From assembly GCA_964596645.1 (NCBI GenBank), contig CAZQVB010000010.1, positions 69,811 through 133,810 of the forward strand: a stretch of 64,000 bases of DNA, in the 5' to 3' direction. A program made the position numbers and the translations under genes. This DNA is from CAVQEK01 sp964596645 (lineage in GTDB: Bacteria > Bacteroidota > Bacteroidia > Cytophagales > Cyclobacteriaceae). The notes below the pieces were generated by a model. That model saw nothing but the letters and a program-made list of their open reading frames with translations, was not told the DNA's origin and made no database searches. Shown here one piece after another: positions 63,577 to 64,000 of the stretch (positions are counted from its first letter, which is position 1; the number at the start of each line of letters is the position of its first letter).

Positions 63577-63800
63577 GTCTACCGGTCGGGATAGTTGTCG
63601 ACCACTGCCTGGAAGTCGCGCTAAAACTGTGGTACTGGTAGGGACTATGTTCAAAACCGCCCTGTAGAAGCTGCTATGGCGGTTGTCGAAGCCCGGGCAA
63701 AATCACGTTATGGCAGGTTGACGATCTGGAGCCTGTAAAACCTAGCGTAATGAGTGGGAATAGACTTCAATTTCCCATATTTTTACCCTTCATCCAACGG
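63577..63800 (+). promoter_or_regulatory. CRISPR leader
   Basis: 224 bp between the cas2 stop and the first repeat with no gene. The distal part (63757-63790) is AT-rich (CTTCAATTTCCCATATTTTT) and may hold the array promoter or an integration anchor. The rest is GC-rich for a leader. Confidence 0.6.
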
Positions 63801-64000
63801 CCTTTAATCGTACCATAGTGGAATTGAAATATTAATATTTCCCCGGCAGATGTAACTAAAAAGGCACCTTTAATCGTACCATAGTGGAATTGAAATGTGA
63901 TAATGTTTATAAGATATTCAAACCGACAGGATCCTTTAATCGTACCATAGTGGAATTGAAATCACCGTTCACTAAGTTCCTTTAAGGTGATGTTGCGCCC
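63801..64000 (+). CRISPR. CRISPR array, first three repeats, continues beyond the window
   Basis: Identical 30-bp repeats at 63801-63830, 63867-63896 and 63933-63962. Each begins CCTTTAATCG and ends GGAATTGAAAT. The two complete spacers are 36 bp each (63831-63866, 63897-63932); a third starts at 63963, and the last two bases (CC) may begin the next repeat. The 3' end ATTGAAAT is the usual Cas6 tag of type I-B repeats, so transcription runs on the plus strand away from cas2. Identical repeats near the leader imply recent activity. Confidence 0.96.

Overview
The window looks like one contig of a Bacteroidota (Cytophagales-like) bacterium that degrades polysaccharides. The evidence is a SusC/SusD pair driven by an ECF sigma/FecR-type anti-sigma pair, a BACON domain, a type IX secretion C-terminal domain, many lipoprotein signals, and one Bacteroidota-style TAnnTTTG promoter motif. 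No rRNA or tRNA gene was found.

Layout. (1) 3-10041: a tightly packed catabolic operon headed by a 5'-truncated GntR/UTRA regulator. It encodes a thiamine-diphosphate E1 alpha/beta dehydrogenase with its E2, a class II aldolase, a HAD phosphatase, a small transaldolase, a Gfo/Idh/MocA dehydrogenase, a TIM-barrel sugar isomerase and a fucose-isomerase-like protein. (2) 10078-41968: a large polysaccharide utilisation locus (PUL): sigma/anti-sigma, SusC/SusD, four sulfatases, a GH127-like enzyme, a GH141-like beta-helix protein, a GH43-like enzyme, a pectate-lyase-3-like beta-helix, GH31, a BNR/BACON/CBM9-like T9SS cargo protein, and several secreted proteins of unknown activity. (3) 41969-44150: a scarred accessory island with a group II intron maturase remnant, a DUF4160/DUF2442 pair, a frameshifted nuclease-like gene and the broken start of a glycosidase. 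(4) 44148-52643: the truncated glycosidase, a convergent TPR/HisKA-like sensor, two more sulfatases (six in total) and a GH42-like enzyme. (5) 52929-64000: a WYL regulator, a HIRAN protein and a type I-B-like CRISPR-Cas locus ending in an array that runs off the window.

How the genes work together. The PUL should desulfate and cut a sulfated, probably algal, polysaccharide outside the cell or in the periplasm, import it through SusCD, and may pass unusual sugars to the first operon. The CRISPR locus has the order cas6-cas5-cas3-cas8-cas7-[RAYT transposase]-cas4-[Phd/PIN toxin-antitoxin]-cas1-cas2-array. A REP-type palindrome family occurs at five places. One copy lies just upstream of the RAYT, one lies inside the RAYT reading frame, and one lies inside the signal-peptide codons of a sulfatase. 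The RAYT in the cas operon is therefore the likely partner of these palindromes. The REP/RAYT/CRISPR interleaving is the most unusual feature of the window.
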